Below are positions 8,619 to 16,314 of a stretch of DNA of 64,000 nt, piece by piece. The notes beneath the pieces are model-generated. The model was given only the letters and a program-made list of their open reading frames with translations, was not told where the DNA came from and did no database searches. Origin of the DNA: JAOZHU01 sp964632845 (lineage in GTDB: Archaea; Thermoproteota; Bathyarchaeia; Bathyarchaeales; Bathycorpusculaceae). The stretch's first letter is position 1; every line of letters begins with the position of its first letter. Made by a program: the position numbers and the translations under genes. The stretch covers positions 1 to 64,000 of the forward strand of contig CAZWDU010000008.1 of assembly GCA_964632845.1 (NCBI GenBank), in the 5' to 3' direction.

Positions 8619-9194
8619 TCAGTCAATAATTAGCTGGCTTAGCTGGTCTATCATCATCTGAACTGCCTTTTTGAGCTTATTGTATTCATCTGGATATTCC
8701 TTTAGTGTGGTGGCGATTCTCTTGGCGTTTTCAGCGTCCATGGCAATTGCTGATTGGGAAAGATACATCAGGATTACCTCTGCAACTCCAATTTTGCCTT
8801 TTCGTTTAGCGCTAGAGCAAGCCATTTTCACTACTTCGGGGTGGAAAGAAGGCGCCATCGCCAAAAATGCATGAGTAATCTCGGCTTCGGGGTACAAATT
8901 CTGGGTTATTATGAGCAGTTTTTTAGGATTTGCTCCTTCCATTAAAGCCATCATAATGCCTTCATCGGTTAGCCAATAGCAAGGATACTCAATTCCGTTG
9001 TATGTCATGGTGGCGGCTTGCTTGATTAGTTTCTTCTCTTCAAGGCTCTTGAAAGCATCCCACGTGGACTTGTAATACTTGGAAATTGCTTTAGCTGTCT
9101 TCCTCTTCGTCTGAGGAGCACTTTCTGCCAGATTGAGGAGAATCAGTTTTTCAACCGACTGCGAATCATCACTTCTCAAGTTAGGCTTTGGCAT
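8619..9194 (-). CDS. element winged-helix DNA-binding protein
   Basis: A 191-aa protein. Residues about 10-80 form a winged-helix pattern: helix SVEKLILLNLAESAP, a recognition region AKAISKYYKSTWDAFKSLEEK, then a beta wing KQAATMTYNGIEYPCYWLTDEG. The C-terminal half is helical, of unknown fold. The start ATG 9194 has GAAGGA 8 nt upstream. It is divergent from rep across about 40 bp that hold two palindromes, so it probably represses its own and rep's promoter. Family not identified precisely. Confidence 0.7.
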   Translation of the reverse strand: MPKPNLRSDDSQSVEKLILLNLAESAPQTKRKTAKAISKYYKSTWDAFKSLEEKKLIKQAATMTYNGIEYPCYWLTDEGIMMALMEGANPKKLLIITQNLYPEAEITHAFLAMAPSFHPEVVKMACSSAKRKGKIGVAEVILMYLSQSAIAMDAENAKRIATTLKEYPDEYNKLKKAVQMMIDQLSQLIID

Positions 9195-9234
9195 ATATAT
9201 TCCTTCAAATATAGCTATAACGTACGTAGTATAT
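9195..9234. promoter_or_regulatory. divergent promoter/operator between winged-helix gene and rep
   Basis: This 40-bp AT-rich gap contains two adjacent palindromes, ATAGCTAT (9211-9218) and ACGTACGT (9220-9227), plus TATATA-type stretches facing both ways. It is a compact operator candidate for the neighbouring winged-helix protein. Confidence 0.45.
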
Positions 9235-10332
9235 ATGGTTTTTTCGCATCTTGGATTAGCAGTGATTAAAAGAATGCTTAACGAATCGGAACTTGAAGCT
9301 TGGAATGATTACAAGCATAGCTTTAGTGAAGTTGTTTCTGAGCCTATTGTTGGTTTTGGGCGTTATGGTGATTATTGGCTGGTTGGTCATGGTGAACAGA
9401 CTAACGCGGATTGTGGCAAGTTCAAGCGGTTTGATGGCTGTTTGAATGTTGAGGCGCATAATGCCACGCGCTGGTTTAATCCCGATTTGCCGAAAGATTC
9501 TGTTTTCGTCAAGTCCGTTTATCATTCGTGCGATAATCCTCTATGCCCAAAATGTTACAAGTACGGTTGGGCTACAAGGGAAGCTGGTCGCATTGAAGCT
9601 CGGCTTAAACAAGCTTCTGCACGATTTGGTTTGACAGAGCACATAGTTGTCAGTATTCCCGACAAGGATTATGGCTTGTCTCTTGAAGACCTGCGCAAGA
9701 AGTGTATGAAAGTTCTCTGTGTTCGCGGTGTGATTGGTGGCTGTATGATTTTTCACGCTTTTAGATATCGAAACACTAAGGCGTCCCGCATGACTGGGGT
9801 GCCTGTTGGCTGGTTCTGGAGTCCTCACTTTCACGTGTTAGGCTTCATAGGTGGTGAAGGATACGAGAAATGTCGGGATTGCGCGTTTAATCCTCAGAAG
9901 GTGCATAATTCTGATAGATGCAAGATTTGTAAAGGATTCGAGGGATTAACCCGCATATGTTATGAGAGGGAAGGCGGTCGCGCTGGCTCTGGCTACATTG
10001 TGCGGGTTTTGGGTAAGCGTAAGACTGTTGGTGGTACTGCTTGGTATCAGTTGAATCATGCTTCTGTACGGCGTGGTGCTAATTCTAAGAAGTCGCATGT
10101 GGCGACTTGGTTTGGTGTTTGCTCTTATCGAAAGTTGAAGTTGGTAAACGGAGAAGACGTTGGAATTAAGCATAAGTGTCCTCTGTGCGGTAACGATTTG
10201 GTTCGTGTTCGCTATCTTGGCGGTTTCTCTGAGGTTTCTGTTTCTCGCCGTGGCAACATCGTAGATTTCTATGGTGATGGTGGGAAGCCTTTGTGGGAAA
10301 TTGTTGCCGAAAGGAAGTTTAGAGGTGGTTAG
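9235..10332 (+). CDS. rep: HUH-type rolling-circle replication initiator (Rep)
   Basis: A 365-aa Rep that would nick one strand at the origin and stay covalently linked to it. The HUH metal motif is PHFHVLGF (His198 and His200, codons 9826-9834). A Tyr271 in TAWYQLNHA is the likely nicking residue. Cys pairs (CDNPLCPKC near residue 103, CRDC...CKIC near 210-228, CPLCG near 315) suggest at least two zinc-binding sites. ATG 9235 was chosen; ATG 9274 (MLNESELEAW) is possible and has a slightly more usual leader. The downstream small ORF begins 8 bp after the stop. This family drives small archaeal plasmids and some archaeal viruses. Confidence 0.85.
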   Translation: MVFSHLGLAVIKRMLNESELEAWNDYKHSFSEVVSEPIVGFGRYGDYWLVGHGEQTNADCGKFKRFDGCLNVEAHNATRWFNPDLPKDSVFVKSVYHSCDNPLCPKCYKYGWATREAGRIEARLKQASARFGLTEHIVVSIPDKDYGLSLEDLRKKCMKVLCVRGVIGGCMIFHAFRYRNTKASRMTGVPVGWFWSPHFHVLGFIGGEGYEKCRDCAFNPQKVHNSDRCKICKGFEGLTRICYEREGGRAGSGYIVRVLGKRKTVGGTAWYQLNHASVRRGANSKKSHVATWFGVCSYRKLKLVNGEDVGIKHKCPLCGNDLVRVRYLGGFSEVSVSRRGNIVDFYGDGGKPLWEIVAERKFRGG

Positions 10333-10340
10333 CGGTAGCT

Positions 10341-10640
10341 ATGTATCGCCAAAAGAGACGTAGGATTAAGCGTTCTTGGGATAAAATTCCATGTTTCAGT
10401 AAATGTGCTGGTATTGTTATTGCTGGCTTGTCCAATACGGCTGTTGATGTCTTTGTTAAACTTAGTGCGGACTTTTTGGTGCGGTATAATTTAGACATGT
10501 TCAACCAGTGGCGTCTATATTGCTATATCGTTGCTGAAGGGTTCCCATTTTTTGGTGATGCCTGTTTTAAGGTCGACGCGGTTTCCGATGACTGGCTCGA
10601 TGGCTATTTTGGAGAGCGTGATGAGGATTTCGCGCTTTAG
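10341..10640 (+). CDS. element small protein downstream of rep
   Basis: A 99-aa protein with a strongly basic N-terminus (MYRQKRRRIKRSW), one moderately hydrophobic stretch (CAGIVIAGLSNTAVDVFV) and an acidic tail. Not recognised. The 8-bp gap to rep suggests co-translation, so a replication accessory or copy-control role is possible. Confidence 0.5.
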   Translation: MYRQKRRRIKRSWDKIPCFSKCAGIVIAGLSNTAVDVFVKLSADFLVRYNLDMFNQWRLYCYIVAEGFPFFGDACFKVDAVSDDWLDGYFGERDEDFAL

Positions 10641-10919
10641 CCTGTACGCTTTGCTCAGCTCAGTTAAAAAAGTAATGTTCGGGCTTAAGATTGGTGTTTA
10701 AGCTGGGTGGAGTTGGTGTGGGTTCTCAGGTTTTGCCTTACTTTTTGGTTTTCTCGGTTTTTGCGCAACGTCTGGCTTGCGCGTTTCGTGCGGCGCAGCG
10801 CGGAGCGCAAGCGCCAGCACAGCGCGCCGTCAATAGCGCCTTATCTTCTGGTGAATAAAGTAATAGAAAAAGCTTAAAGCCGCTAAAAGACTAAATAGAA
10901 TCAAGGGAAAAATAGGAAA
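10641..10919. other. non-coding stretch of the element with GC-rich hairpin
   Basis: No ORF. Contains an abrupt GC-rich island (about 10762-10840) within AT-rich element DNA. CTGGC-TTGCGC (10772-10782) pairs with GCGCAA-GC-GCCAG (10805-10817), leaving a 2-nt bulge. It could be a single-strand origin, a terminator after the rep unit, or a protein-binding site. Confidence 0.5.
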
Positions 10920-11231
10920 ATGCATAAATCAACAATAAGACTGACTGATGTTTTAAGTGATTTTCTTGCTGACGTTATCAAACAATTGGTCGTTGAGATT
11001 GTTGCTGGTCTCTTGTACAAAGGTCTCAAAAAAGGGGTTTCGTTAGTTATCCCTTCTTTACGAAAACTGAGAAATCAGTCGTTATTTTACGTTTTGCTCA
11101 TTGCGTTTTTATTAAGAATAATCTCCTTTGAAAGGTGGCTGCTTTCTACTTTTCGCTTGGCGCATATTTTAGGTTATCACAAACTGTTGGAAGACACACG
11201 TAAAAGATTGCGAGAATATTTTGAGTCTTGA
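10920..11231 (+). CDS. element small membrane-associated protein
   Basis: A 103-aa protein. It starts with an amphipathic helix (LTDVLSDFLADVIKQLVVEIVAGLL), has one TM-like segment (LFYVLLIAFLLRIISF, about 55-70) and a basic C-terminal helix. Not recognised. It converges with the integrase gene. Confidence 0.5.
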   Translation: MHKSTIRLTDVLSDFLADVIKQLVVEIVAGLLYKGLKKGVSLVIPSLRKLRNQSLFYVLLIAFLLRIISFERWLLSTFRLAHILGYHKLLEDTRKRLREYFES

Positions 11232-11297
11232 AAGTTAATAAATTCTGGTGAGTATTAACACTTCAAAGACGTGCTTCCAAATTATGAAAAAAGGGGT

Positions 11298-12292
11298 TTA
11301 TTTTGGTTTTCTGAATATTTGGTATCCGTCTGCTTCTGTTTCTTTTTTGAAACCGTTGTCTATGAGTTCCATTATTTCCTGTATTGTGGTTGGTGTTCCG
11401 AGTTTTACGGCTTTGCTGATGTATTTTCCTTCGGTGGCTCTTGGTATTCCTCTTATGTAGTGCATTGTTGTTTCGAGTTTTTTGTGTCTTAGGTGGCGCA
11501 TTGTTTCTATTGGGTCTTTGAATTTGAAGTAATTTTGTGCGCCTGAGTAGTTTCTTAGGTTCTTGAGTGGAATTTCTTTAAGTTCGGGTGCGCTTAGTTT
11601 GCTGGCTGCTCTTGCTCTTGTTTTTCGCCATGCTTCGCCAATGCGTTTCGATGTTGGGAATGGGTATTCTTCTGGATGTTTGTGTAAGTAAACTCTGAGC
11701 ATTTCGGCTGTGCGTTCTTTTAGAATGTATGTGCCTGATGCGTGTCCTTTTGTTCCAACTATGTTTAAGACGCCTCTTTCTATGTCTATGCATCGGCGTG
11801 ATGTCTTTTCGAGTTCTTTTCCTTCTGCTCCTGTTTCGGCTAAGAGCGTGAATATTATTGCGTAGTTTTTGGTTGCGGTGTTTATGATTTTGCTTACGTT
11901 TTCCTCTGTTGGGATTAAGGGTATTTCTTCATCTACTTTGTAGAATGGTTTTTTCCATTGGATTGTGTTTACTTCGCAAAATTGGTCGTAGCATTGGAGT
12001 AGCTTGTTTTTGTTTGAAGGTTTGGTCGGTGTTCCGTCTTCTTTTGTGTACTGTGCGATAAATGCTTTGACTGTTTCGGGGTCGAATAGGTCAACTTGTT
12101 TTGTTTGTCCGTTTTCTTTGTATGTGCCTCTTGCGATTTGTCTGAGTTTCCAGTTTGCTTGTGTTTGCACGGTTTTGCTTTTGCCGTTGTTTTTGAGGAA
12201 GGTTAAGGTTTTTATTATTGCCTGTTCTGTTTCCTCTGAAAAGCATGTATCCTGTTGGGGTCGTCGTCTAGCTTGGTTTAGGATACACGCCT
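11298..12292 (-). CDS. int: tyrosine recombinase/integrase, C-terminal part int(C)
   Basis: Site-specific tyrosine recombinase. The catalytic domain reads IPLKNLRNYSG (K-x-L-R in place of H-x-x-R), MRHLRHKKLETTMHYIRG with the second His and the nucleophile Tyr (codon 11457-11459). The first box reads AETGAEGKELEKTSRR, with Glu where the usual first catalytic Arg stands. No in-frame ATG exists between the att core and a GTG some 45 codons into the protein; the natural N-terminus lies at the other end of the element (6676-6745). In the chromosome the frame runs on antisense through the tRNA to an ATG at 12371, which is probably fortuitous. Confidence 0.85.
12257..12292 (+). repeat. attR core within tRNA-Pro
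   Basis: Right copy of the 36-bp att repeat; identical to 6640-6675. It ends at U33, next to the anticodon, a common crossover area for tyrosine recombinases. Confidence 0.9.
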
Positions 12293-12335
12293 GGGGCGCG
12301 TGCGATCCTGGGTTCAAATCCCAGCGACCCCACCA
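12257..12335 (+). tRNA. tRNA-Pro(GGG), attR, CCA encoded
   Basis: Folds fully: acceptor GGGGTCG/CGACCCC, D-arm, anticodon stem CACGC/GCGTG with loop CTGGGGC (anticodon GGG), 5-nt variable region, T-arm CTGGG-TTCAAAT-CCCAG, discriminator A and genomic CCA (12333-12335). The first 36 nt are the att core, so the 5' half of the present gene derives from the element and the 3' half is original. A TTTATTATT stretch (12211-12219), inside int(C), could be the promoter now used. A T6 run follows at 12351. Confidence 0.95.
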
Positions 12336-12348
12336 CCAACAATACAGG

Positions 12349-12356
12349 TCTTTTTT
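12349..12356 (+). terminator. T-rich terminator of tRNA-Pro
   Basis: A TCTTTTTT run 14 nt after the CCA end fits archaeal oligo-T termination. Confidence 0.5.
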
Positions 12357-12612
12357 GCAAAATAGGCTCAATTCAAAGTGTTATTAGTTTGGTTAGGATA
12401 CCTCCAGAGGCAAAAATCACCCCATTCTGAAGCCCAACCTTATAGAGAATTGACGCCAGCGCAAGATGAATACTGCTCCATAGTTGCATAAAAGGAAAAT
12501 GTAAAAAAAAGAAGACGCAGGTGATATCTCCATTGCGGTTGGAGTTCAAATCCAAGCTCGAACCAATTTTAGTCCTTTGTATTATCATATTGGCATCGCT
12601 AGCTACCTCTTG

Positions 12613-14784
12613 CTATGACCAAGCGAGGTCGAAGCGGTCAAGGTTCATTACCTTGTTCCATGCCGCTACGAAGTCATGCACGAACTTCTCCTGGGAATCC
12701 TCACATGCGTAGACTTCCGCTAAAGCCCGGAGTCGGGAGTTCGAACCGAAAATGAGGTCGACACGGGTACCGGTCCATTTGAGTTTGCCTGTTTTGCGAT
12801 CACGACCCTCGAAAATGTCTTCGTCTTCCGAAGTTGCTTTCCATGTCGTGCTCATGTCGAGTAGATTCACGAAGAAGTCATTGGTGAGTGTCTCTGGCCG
12901 CTTGGTGAAGACACCGTGCTTGGACTGCCCGAAGTTGGCATTCAAGACGCGCATACCGCCAACGAGAACCGTCATCTCAGGAGCGGCCAGCGTCAACAAT
13001 TGCGCACGATCAACCAGCAGTTCCTCTGCCGATACGGCGTATTTGGTTTTGAGGTAGTTACGGAACCCGTCTGCAGCTGGTTCGAGTACGGCGAATGACT
13101 CCACATCGGTTTGCTTCTGCGATGCATCCGTGCGTCCCGGCACGAAGGGAACTGCTACGTCGTAACCAGCGTTCTTTGCAGCTTGCTCAACACCTGCACA
13201 TCCGCCCAGAACAATCAAGTCGGCAAGCGAAACCCTCTTCCCGCCTGACTGCACGCTGTTGAACGCCTTTTTAATTCCCTCAAGGGTCTGCAGCACAGTC
13301 TTCAGTTGAGTCGGCTGGTTGACAAACCAATCCTTTTGCGGAGCAAGACGGATGCGCGCCCCGTTCGCACCGCCCCGTTTGTCGGAGCCACGGAACGTGG
13401 ACGCCGACGACCAAGCGGTATAGACCAGCTCCGAGATCGACAGGCCAGAGGCAAGGATCTTACCCTTGAGGTCTGCGATGTCCTGCGCGTCGATCAGCAC
13501 ATGATTGACCGCGGGCACCGGGTCTTGCCAAATCAATTCCTCCGCAGGGACGTCTGGACCGAGATAGCGTGAGCGGGGACCCATGTCACGATGCGTCAAT
13601 TTGAACCACGCCCTAGCAAACGCGTCAGCGAACTCGGCAGGATGCTCATGGAAACGCCGCGCGATTGGCGCGTAAATTGGGTCCATTCGCAACGCCATGT
13701 CCGCAGTAGTCATCATAGTCAGGACACGCTTCGACGGATTTTGGGCGGAAGGCGCAAGGTCCTTGTCAGTCACATCCTTTGGCCTCCACTGCCAAGCACC
13801 AGCGGGACTCTTTGTCAATTCCCACTCGTGACCAAATAGCATGTCGAAATAGCCCATGTCCCATTTGGTCGGGTGTGGCGTCCAGGCGCCTTCTAGGCCG
13901 CTGGTGATCGTGTCATCCCCCTTGCCGCTACCGAACCTGCTTTTCCAGCCAAGACCTTGCTCTTCGATGCCTGCGGCTTCCGGCTCGGGACCCAGAAGGG
14001 CAGGATCGCCGGCACCATGGCATTTGCCGAAAGTGTGCCCGCCGGCGATGAGTGCGACGGTCTCTTCGTCATTCATCGCCATGCGCGAGAAGGTCTCTCG
14101 AACGTCGCGGGCCGACGCAACTGGATCCGGATTACCGTTCGGTCCTTCCGGGTTCACATAGATTAAGCCCATCTGCACGGCTGCCAGAGGATTCTCAAGT
14201 TCCCGGTCGCCGGTGTAGCGTTTGTCTTCGAGCCACTTGCTCTCGGTCCCCCAGTAGATGTCTTCCGGCTCCCAAGCGTCTTCGCGCCCGCCGCCGAAGC
14301 CAAACGTCTTCAAACCCATTGACTCCAGAGCACAGTTGCCTGCAAGGATCATCAGATCGGCCCATGAGATTTTTTTGCCGTATTTCTGCTTGATCGGCCA
14401 AAGTAAACGGCGCGCCTTGTCGAGGTTGACGTTGTCCGGCCAGCTGTTAAGAGGCGGGAAACGCTGTGAGCCCGAGCCTGCACCCCCGCGACCGTCGCCC
14501 TTGCGGTAGGTGCCTGCGCTATGCCACGCCATCCGGATGAAGAGCCCTCCGTAGTGACCGTAATCTGCCGGCCACCAGTCCTTCGAGGCGGTCATCAGTG
14601 CATGGAGGTCCTTCTTCAGGGCCTCTAGGTCAAGTTTCTTGAATTCATTAGCGTAGTTGAACTCTTTGCCCATGGGATTGGACAGGGGACAATGCTGATG
14701 TAAAACATTCAGGTTCAACTGGTTCGGCCACCAGTCTCGGTTTGACTTACGCGTGCGGCTAGTAAGTCCCTTTTTATCATTCAA
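12613..14784 (-). CDS. katG: catalase-peroxidase KatG
   Basis: A 723-aa haem enzyme that removes hydrogen peroxide. The N-terminal domain has distal Arg84, Trp87 and His88 (RMAWHSAGTYR), proximal His250 (GGHTFGK), and the Trp87-Tyr209-Met235 set that forms the KatG cross-link (GLIYVNPEGP, RMAMNDEE). The degenerate C-terminal peroxidase domain follows. Start is TTG 14784 behind AAGGAG with a 10-nt spacer. The coding sequence is clearly more GC-rich than its neighbours and matches bacterial KatG closely, so acquisition from bacteria is likely. It is divergent from a PerR/Fur gene with a Fur-type box between them. It lies just outside attR and so is not part of the 5.6 kb element. Confidence 0.97.
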   Translation of the reverse strand: MNDKKGLTSRTRKSNRDWWPNQLNLNVLHQHCPLSNPMGKEFNYANEFKKLDLEALKKDLHALMTASKDWWPADYGHYGGLFIRMAWHSAGTYRKGDGRGGAGSGSQRFPPLNSWPDNVNLDKARRLLWPIKQKYGKKISWADLMILAGNCALESMGLKTFGFGGGREDAWEPEDIYWGTESKWLEDKRYTGDRELENPLAAVQMGLIYVNPEGPNGNPDPVASARDVRETFSRMAMNDEETVALIAGGHTFGKCHGAGDPALLGPEPEAAGIEEQGLGWKSRFGSGKGDDTITSGLEGAWTPHPTKWDMGYFDMLFGHEWELTKSPAGAWQWRPKDVTDKDLAPSAQNPSKRVLTMMTTADMALRMDPIYAPIARRFHEHPAEFADAFARAWFKLTHRDMGPRSRYLGPDVPAEELIWQDPVPAVNHVLIDAQDIADLKGKILASGLSISELVYTAWSSASTFRGSDKRGGANGARIRLAPQKDWFVNQPTQLKTVLQTLEGIKKAFNSVQSGGKRVSLADLIVLGGCAGVEQAAKNAGYDVAVPFVPGRTDASQKQTDVESFAVLEPAADGFRNYLKTKYAVSAEELLVDRAQLLTLAAPEMTVLVGGMRVLNANFGQSKHGVFTKRPETLTNDFFVNLLDMSTTWKATSEDEDIFEGRDRKTGKLKWTGTRVDLIFGSNSRLRALAEVYACEDSQEKFVHDFVAAWNKVMNLDRFDLAWS

Positions 14785-14883
14785 AATAATACAACTCCTT
14801 GATTTGTTGTGAAATTTTTTCTTTCATCTTCAGAAAATCTCCTTTGCGTCTGCGTTAGAATAGCACAACAGATTTATTTAAGA

Positions 14884-14902
14884 ATTATTATTACCTAATA
14901 AT
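14884..14902. promoter_or_regulatory. PerR/Fur-type operator
   Basis: A 19-bp perfect inverted repeat, ATTATTA-N5-TAATAAT, 4 bp before the regulator's ATG and about 100 bp before katG. Size and AT content match PerR/Fur boxes, so autoregulation and control of katG are likely. Confidence 0.65.
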
Positions 14903-14906
14903 CTAT

Positions 14907-15344
14907 ATGGCCATCTATCTGAAATCAGACGTCTCAGCAATTGAAGCACTGCGCAGCAAAGGGTACAAAGCAACCCCCCAGAGAATAGCCATCTGCCGAG
15001 TTGCCCTCAACAGCAGAGCCCATCCCTCAGCCCAACAAGTGTACGATGAAGTAAAGAAAATTCATCCGACTGTGAGCCTGGCGACGGTCTACAAGACGTT
15101 GGAAGTACTTAGGGATTTAGAGTTAGTTCAGGAGATTAATTTTCCCAAGGGACAGGCAAGGTTTGATTCTTACATGAAGCCTCACATAAACCTAGTTTGC
15201 TTAAACTGCGGCAACATCACAGACCTAGACGATATGACTGCAAAAGAAATAACAAAAAAGGTTGCAGCAGCCACAAAATTCAAGCCGACTGGGCAACGCA
15301 TTGATGTATATGGGATTTGTCAAAAATGCGGTGGCACCAAATAA
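14907..15344 (+). CDS. perR: Fur-family regulator, PerR-like
   Basis: A 145-aa regulator. The winged helix is at residues about 12-85 (KATPQRIAICRVAL, LATVYKTLEVLRDLELV). The metal-binding C-terminal domain has CLNCG and CQKCG zinc pairs. The residue in ARFDSYMKPHIN is Asp, as in PerR (Fur has Glu), and one of the two following His ligands is present while the other is Asn. Together with its divergent partner katG and the inverted repeat, this points to a peroxide-sensing repressor. A Fur- or Zur-like metal role remains possible. Confidence 0.9.
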   Translation: MAIYLKSDVSAIEALRSKGYKATPQRIAICRVALNSRAHPSAQQVYDEVKKIHPTVSLATVYKTLEVLRDLELVQEINFPKGQARFDSYMKPHINLVCLNCGNITDLDDMTAKEITKKVAAATKFKPTGQRIDVYGICQKCGGTK

Positions 15345-15382
15345 GAAGAAAAATGGATGCAGGAAACGTTGTCATTGAGGCT

Positions 15383-15403
15383 GGAAGCAAATCCCAGCGG
15401 TCC
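15383..15403 (+). repeat. dispersed tRNA-3'-end-like repeat, copy 1
   Basis: A 21-nt sequence (GGAAGCAAATCCCAGCGGTC plus C) identical at 17412-17432. It resembles a T-loop, T-stem and acceptor strand, and shares CAAATCCCAGCG with tRNA-Pro. It lies just downstream of perR. Confidence 0.5.
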
Positions 15404-15425
15404 CACAACCATAACTACGCATGTA

Positions 15426-16082
15426 CTAAACTTTCTGAAATGCTAATGCACGCCCTTTCTTTTCGACAATTCGGATTGCGCCACTCTTTCTCAGGCAGTA
15501 AGTTATTTGCCGCGCAGTCCTTACAGGAATTTTGGCTAGCTTTGCCAGCTCGTTATTAGTGAAAACTCGATTTAGACCATCAGGTAGTACGTTGAGGAAG
15601 GCGGCTTTGTTTTGGAAAAGAACCCTTCTGTTCACGCGCAGTAGCCTCCTTTCTTTGATGCTGACGCCTCTTCTTCTCCAGCTTCCTCTTCCGTCAGCGC
15701 ACCTTACTTCTTCTTCATCGATAAGTAAGACTTCCAGAGAGAAGTTCTCTGCTCCGAGCGTGTTGGAAATCATGACTAACTCGCGGAATACGTCAGTCAA
15801 CGTTCCCCTTCTGGGGGATTTGCGCTTATTCAAAACTACATTATCTTTGGTTACGTAAGTTATCCATTTCCTTTCTGGCAAAGGATAAACTAATCGCACA
15901 TGATGGGTTTCGGTGAGCGTTTGAAGTTTTTCTTTTAAGGCTGAAAAATTCTTGGTCTGAACTTCAATCACCAAGTCCCCCCTCAAAACATCAACGATAT
16001 AGTTGCCTAGTTTAACCTCAAACTGGTCGCCTGGAAGAGAGCACACGGTCTTGATTTCGGAATGAAGAGAATATTCGTTCAT
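15426..16082 (-). CDS. PD-(D/E)xK-like nuclease domain with winged helix
   Basis: A 218-aa protein. The N-terminus has a restriction-like pattern: E in DQFEVKLGNYIVDVL, D in VDVLRGDLVIEVQTKNF and the E-V-Q motif, as in Hjc-type and related folds. Residues about 75-150 are basic with RRRG stretches. The C-terminus is a helix-turn-helix (FTNNELAKLAKIPVRTARQITYCLRKSGAI). It may cleave or bind DNA. The catalytic Lys of the motif is displaced (EVQTK), so activity is uncertain. No operon partner. Confidence 0.6.
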   Translation of the reverse strand: MNEYSLHSEIKTVCSLPGDQFEVKLGNYIVDVLRGDLVIEVQTKNFSALKEKLQTLTETHHVRLVYPLPERKWITYVTKDNVVLNKRKSPRRGTLTDVFRELVMISNTLGAENFSLEVLLIDEEEVRCADGRGSWRRRGVSIKERRLLRVNRRVLFQNKAAFLNVLPDGLNRVFTNNELAKLAKIPVRTARQITYCLRKSGAIRIVEKKGRALAFQKV

Positions 16083-16314
16083 CGGTTTCCAGAGGCTAAT
16101 CGGCAGCTAATAAGCTTACTCCTAAGCTTAGCGCGCGCTAATTCAGCGTGCCCAGAAAAAAGGTGCAATGTTAGTGGTATAAGTGATGTGCGCAATATTC
16201 AATGCTGGCTAATAAAAATGGGAAATTAGTGTGCGAGGTTAGGCACACATGAGTGACTCTGGAGGATTGGTTGCTTGTTTCCAGTCAGCTGTGGCTTCGT
16301 AAACGCCGATGGTG

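Larger units (their letters stand above)
6640..12292. mobile_element. integrated rolling-circle-type element in tRNA-Pro(GGG)
   Basis: A 36-bp perfect direct repeat (6640-6675 and 12257-12292) bounds the element; excision at the repeats would give a circle of 5,617 bp. The right copy is the 5' half of an intact tRNA-Pro gene, the left copy a detached 5' half. Inside are an HUH-type Rep (9235-10332), a winged-helix protein, three ORFs of unknown function, two structured non-coding stretches, and a tyrosine integrase whose N-terminal codons lie at the left end and the rest at the right end. This layout is that of SSV-type integration, where attP lies inside int. No capsid or packaging gene is recognisable, so an integrative plasmid is more likely than a virus. 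Confidence 0.85.

Noticed and set aside
12293..12371. Integrase N-terminus from ATG 12371, reading antisense through the tRNA
   Set aside because: Those codons are the reverse strand of the tRNA 3' half and its flank; the frame from the other end of the element gives a better start with an RBS.
12373..12588. Leftward 71-codon frame between tRNA-Pro and katG
   Set aside because: No RBS, no domain, mixed composition; judged chance.
12613..14784. Long frames opposite katG (e.g. 13306-13572, 14052-14393)
   Set aside because: They are by-products of high GC third positions on the coding strand; none has a recognisable domain.
12613..14784. katG as cargo of the 5.6 kb element
   Set aside because: It lies beyond attR, so it is outside the repeat-bounded unit; a separate acquisition is possible.
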